DNA from: Zetaproteobacteria bacterium CG06_land_8_20_14_3_00_59_53
GTDB taxonomy: Bacteria; Pseudomonadota; Zetaproteobacteria; Mariprofundales; Mariprofundaceae
Length of the DNA: 36,723 nt
Assembly (NCBI GenBank): GCA_002779605.1
Contig: PEWE01000031.1
Location: forward strand, 1-36,723
Direction of reading: 5' to 3'
How positions within the stretch are numbered: position 1 is the stretch's first letter; every line of letters starts with the position of its first letter. Shown here piece after piece: positions 34,212-36,723 of the stretch. The position numbers and the translations under genes were made by a program. The notes below the pieces were generated by a model, which saw only the letters and a list, made by a program, of their open reading frames with translations, was not told the origin of the DNA and made no database searches.

Positions 34212-36641
34212 CTACTCCACATGTAGCATCGTCTGAATATTCCGTGATAATTCATTGAAATCGAATGGTTTACTGATGACAATGCAATATTCGTCAAGTC
34301 CGCTCCTATCCAGCACATGCTGTCTGTCGTAGCCCGTCGCAAGAATAACGGGCACCTTACACCCTTCCCCGCGAATCACCTGCAATAGCTCAACGCCGCC
34401 CATATCCGGCATCACCACATCGGAGAGAATCAAATCGATCCCCCCCTGCTGTTCGTGGAACACCTGCAGTGCCTCTCTGCCAGTTCCGGCCTGTAACACC
34501 CGATAACCAAGAACGCTCAGCACCTGTGCCGATGTTGTACGCAGATCCTCCTGATCGTCCACCAGCAGGATGGTCTCCCCATACCCGCCTGCAGGCTCAG
34601 CTGGGTTTCCGCTCTCGACCGGGTCATCGACTACGCACAACGGCAGATAGATCCGGAAGGTACTCCCCTGACCCGGCTTGCTCTCCACCTCGACCACGCC
34701 GCCATGTGTCTGCACAGCGCCATACAGCATGGACAGCCCCAGCCCCGTGCCTTTGCCGACCTCCTTGGTGGTGAAAAACGGCTCGAATATCTTGCCCAGC
34801 GCATCGGGCTCGATGCCGCAACCATTGTCCTGAACGCTCAGGCAGGCGAAGCGTTCCCCTGCCAGATGAGGATGCCTCAGACGGAAGGTATCGTCCGCTT
34901 CATAGGCATCCAGAGAGCAGCGGATGGATGGTTGAGAACCCCCTGCCAAAGCATCCACCGCATTGTTCAGCAGATTCATCAGTACCTGCTGCAACTGGGT
35001 GGCATCGCCGTACACCTTCAATTCTTCACTGCAGATGACGTTGCTGTGCTCGATGTTCTCCGGAATCAGCGTGCGGGTGAGTCTGTATCCCTCATTCAGG
35101 AATGAATTGAGCGAGAACACCATCATGCTCACCCGATCCTTACGGGCGAAGGTGAGCAACTGCTTCACCATCTCGGCGGCCCGGTTGCCCAACTGTTCGA
35201 TATTATCGATCTTGTCGCTCACATCCGGCTGTCCCTGCAACTGCATTCTGGCCAGATACACATTGCCCTGAATGGCTGCCAGCATATTGTTGAAGTCGTG
35301 CGCAATCCCCCCGACCAGCGTACCGATGGCCTCCATCTTATGCGATTCCCGCAGTTGTGCCTCAAGCGACTTCTTGTCACTGACATCCCGGTCGAAGGCG
35401 GCGTTGAATGCCTTTTGACCGAACTGCATGTAGTTGGCAATGATCTCGACAGGGAACACCTCACCGTTTTTGCGCCGATGTTCCCTCTCCAGAGACACCT
35501 GTTTGCGCTGCTTCAGATCCTGCCAGTGTTCCCGCCATATCTCGTCGCTTGCCCCGGGGTCGATGTCCGACAAATACATCCCCCTGACCTCTTCCTCGGT
35601 CAATCCGAATGTCTCTCGGCCGGTTTTATTCATGTAATGGATCTTCGCATGCTCATCGAGGAAGGTGATGTTGTAGGGCGCGTTCTCCATGACGAACTTG
35701 GACATACGCAGCTCTTCCTCTGTCCGGTGACGCTCGGTGACATCGCGAAAACTCCACACCCGGCCGACAATCTCATCCTCGATACGCTGCTCCATCGAGT
35801 AGCGCTCGAATACCCGCCCATCCCTGAAATGCAACACATCGAAACTGCTTTCCTCGGGGCGGGCATAGAGTGACATCACCTTGTCGATGAAGCCTTGCGG
35901 ATCGAGCAGTTGATCCAGCACAAAATCCAGAGCCCGCTGATCGTCACCGGATTCCAGTATATCCTCCGGGATACGCCACATATCGGCGAACTTGCGGTTA
36001 TAGGCCGTCCACTGCCCTTTGTTGCCGACCACCAGTATGCCGTCTGCCGTGGCCTCAAGCGTGGCCATTTGCAGCGACAGCGCCTCGCGCAGGCGGTTCT
36101 CGGTCTGTTTGCGAGCGGTGATATCCTGAAAGGTGCCGAGCATACGGACGGGCTTCCCCGCAGCGTCAAAGCTTACCTTTCCCTGCGCATTGGCCACCCC
36201 CTCGCTGTTGTCCACGCGCATGAAGCGGCAGTCGATATCGTATTTGCTTCCTTCATGCAGCGCCGCCTCGACAGCCCGGGTCAGGGGCTCGCGATCCTCA
36301 GGATGCACATGCTTTAGAAACAGTTCGAAACCGGGTTCCACCTCGCCGAGGGCATAGCCGAAGATATTGTAGGTCTCTTCCGTCCACACCAGTGCTCCGG
36401 TCACAGGATTCCAGTCCCACACCCCGACCTCGCCGATGATCTGCGCCTGTTTCAGACGCTCCTCGCTTTGTTTCAGAGCATCTTCGACCTGTTTTCTCTC
36501 GCTGATGTCCCGCCAGATACAGTAAAGTTGTTGCACCCCGTCGATATCGATGCGGGCCAGCGTGACCTCCACGGGGAAGCATTCGCCGTTCTTCCGGCGA
36601 TGTTCCCACTCGAAACGGTACACCCCTTTTTTGTGGTTCAT
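34212..36641 (-). CDS. Hybrid PAS histidine kinase, truncated at its 5' end
   Basis: The 809 residues given here hold the end of one PAS (to about 50), then three PAS/PAC units (about 60-180, 185-305 and 310-425), a histidine kinase core with H448 in GGIAHDFNN, the N box NLLNNAVDA, DNGCGI and GTGLGLSMLYG, and a C-terminal receiver from about 690 with D741 (LILSDVVMPD). The first residues (FEWEHRRKNGECFPVEV) are mid-PAS, so the gene started further upstream. The frame stays open to a stop at 36687-36689 inside the terminal repeat. No membrane segment is left; the sensor part is lost or lies beyond the window. It probably controls a motility, metal or redox response, but nothing here shows which. 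Confidence 0.85.
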   Translation of the reverse strand: MNHKKGVYRFEWEHRRKNGECFPVEVTLARIDIDGVQQLYCIWRDISERKQVEDALKQSEERLKQAQIIGEVGVWDWNPVTGALVWTEETYNIFGYALGEVEPGFELFLKHVHPEDREPLTRAVEAALHEGSKYDIDCRFMRVDNSEGVANAQGKVSFDAAGKPVRMLGTFQDITARKQTENRLREALSLQMATLEATADGILVVGNKGQWTAYNRKFADMWRIPEDILESGDDQRALDFVLDQLLDPQGFIDKVMSLYARPEESSFDVLHFRDGRVFERYSMEQRIEDEIVGRVWSFRDVTERHRTEEELRMSKFVMENAPYNITFLDEHAKIHYMNKTGRETFGLTEEEVRGMYLSDIDPGASDEIWREHWQDLKQRKQVSLEREHRRKNGEVFPVEIIANYMQFGQKAFNAAFDRDVSDKKSLEAQLRESHKMEAIGTLVGGIAHDFNNMLAAIQGNVYLARMQLQGQPDVSDKIDNIEQLGNRAAEMVKQLLTFARKDRVSMMVFSLNSFLNEGYRLTRTLIPENIEHSNVICSEELKVYGDATQLQQVLMNLLNNAVDALAGGSQPSIRCSLDAYEADDTFRLRHPHLAGERFACLSVQDNGCGIEPDALGKIFEPFFTTKEVGKGTGLGLSMLYGAVQTHGGVVEVESKPGQGSTFRIYLPLCVVDDPVESGNPAEPAGGYGETILLVDDQEDLRTTSAQVLSVLGYRVLQAGTGREALQVFHEQQGGIDLILSDVVMPDMGGVELLQVIRGEGCKVPVILATGYDRQHVLDRSGLDEYCIVISKPFDFNELSRNIQTMLHVE

Positions 36642-36723
36642 CGCGGATTGGCGGGAAATAGGGGTTAAAGCGAGCGGTGCCCCTGGTTAGGTTGTTTGTA
36701 CCACCAAGCAACTTTTCCGGAGG
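36635..36723. repeat. Right copy of 89-bp inverted terminal repeat
   Basis: Exact reverse complement of bases 8-96. Its inner part is open in the frame of the hybrid kinase (a PAS fragment), while its outer part carries an in-frame stop at 36687-36689. The kinase is therefore interrupted here. Confidence 0.9.

Noticed and set aside
1-36723. Idea that the whole window is a mobile element bounded by the terminal inverted repeats
   Set aside because: The interior is core housekeeping and sulfur metabolism with no transposase, integrase or phage gene, so repeats at contig ends are the simpler reading.

Overview
The window looks like the chromosome of a Gram-negative proteobacterium. It carries Tol-Pal parts, lipoproteins with lipoboxes, a periplasmic di-heme peroxidase and SPOR and LytM cell-wall proteins. 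It assimilates its own sulfate and makes its own methionine. A SAM-I riboswitch, uncommon in Proteobacteria, together with a ThiS/ThiF/NIL cluster suggests a lineage outside the well-studied enterics, possibly a lithotroph such as a zetaproteobacterium. That placement is a guess from gene content.

Layout. 1-500: an 89-bp repeat, also present inverted at the far right end, then a decayed receiver domain. 494-1288 (-): a DUF455 ferritin-like protein. 1400-7522 (+): tolB, pal, cpoB, queE, queC, a di-heme cytochrome c peroxidase and a Bax-type glucosaminidase lipoprotein. 19833-7669 (-): one long sulfur operon. It has a sigma70-like promoter, a SAM-I riboswitch with its own terminator, then thrC-like, thiS-like, NIL, cysK, thiF/moeB-like, sulfite reductase-TusA, radical SAM-DASS permease, cysH, cysD, cysN and a final terminator. 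19902-26136 (+): xseA, LytM peptidase, orphan receiver, SPOR protein, gamma-glutamyltransferase, folK and a deoxynucleoside kinase, tightly packed with several overlaps. 26144-32834 (-): M15 peptidase, MscS channel, sodium-solute symporter, EamA transporter, inositol monophosphatase, MarC and a CDF metal transporter. 32941-34195 (+): a ZIP metal transporter and a DUF188 protein. 34212-36686 (-): a hybrid PAS histidine kinase cut off at the right-hand copy of the repeat.

The sulfur operon is the most interesting part. Sulfate would enter through the DASS domain, be activated by CysD/CysN to APS, be reduced directly by an iron-sulfur APS reductase (so no APS kinase is needed), and then be reduced to sulfide by a sulfite reductase carrying a TusA sulfur-carrier domain. 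The operon also encodes a ubiquitin-like sulfur carrier, its E1-like activating enzyme, a free NIL domain and two PLP enzymes. A SAM riboswitch controls the whole unit, so the cell appears to tie sulfate uptake, reduction and sulfur transfer to its SAM/methionine level. The radical SAM-permease fusion, with an atypical CX9CX2C motif, and the sulfite reductase with two full cysteine quartets are the least ordinary proteins here.

No tRNA, rRNA, CRISPR array, transposase or phage gene was recognised. The only stretch over 300 bases without a protein gene is 19515-19901, which holds the riboswitch, its terminator and its promoter.
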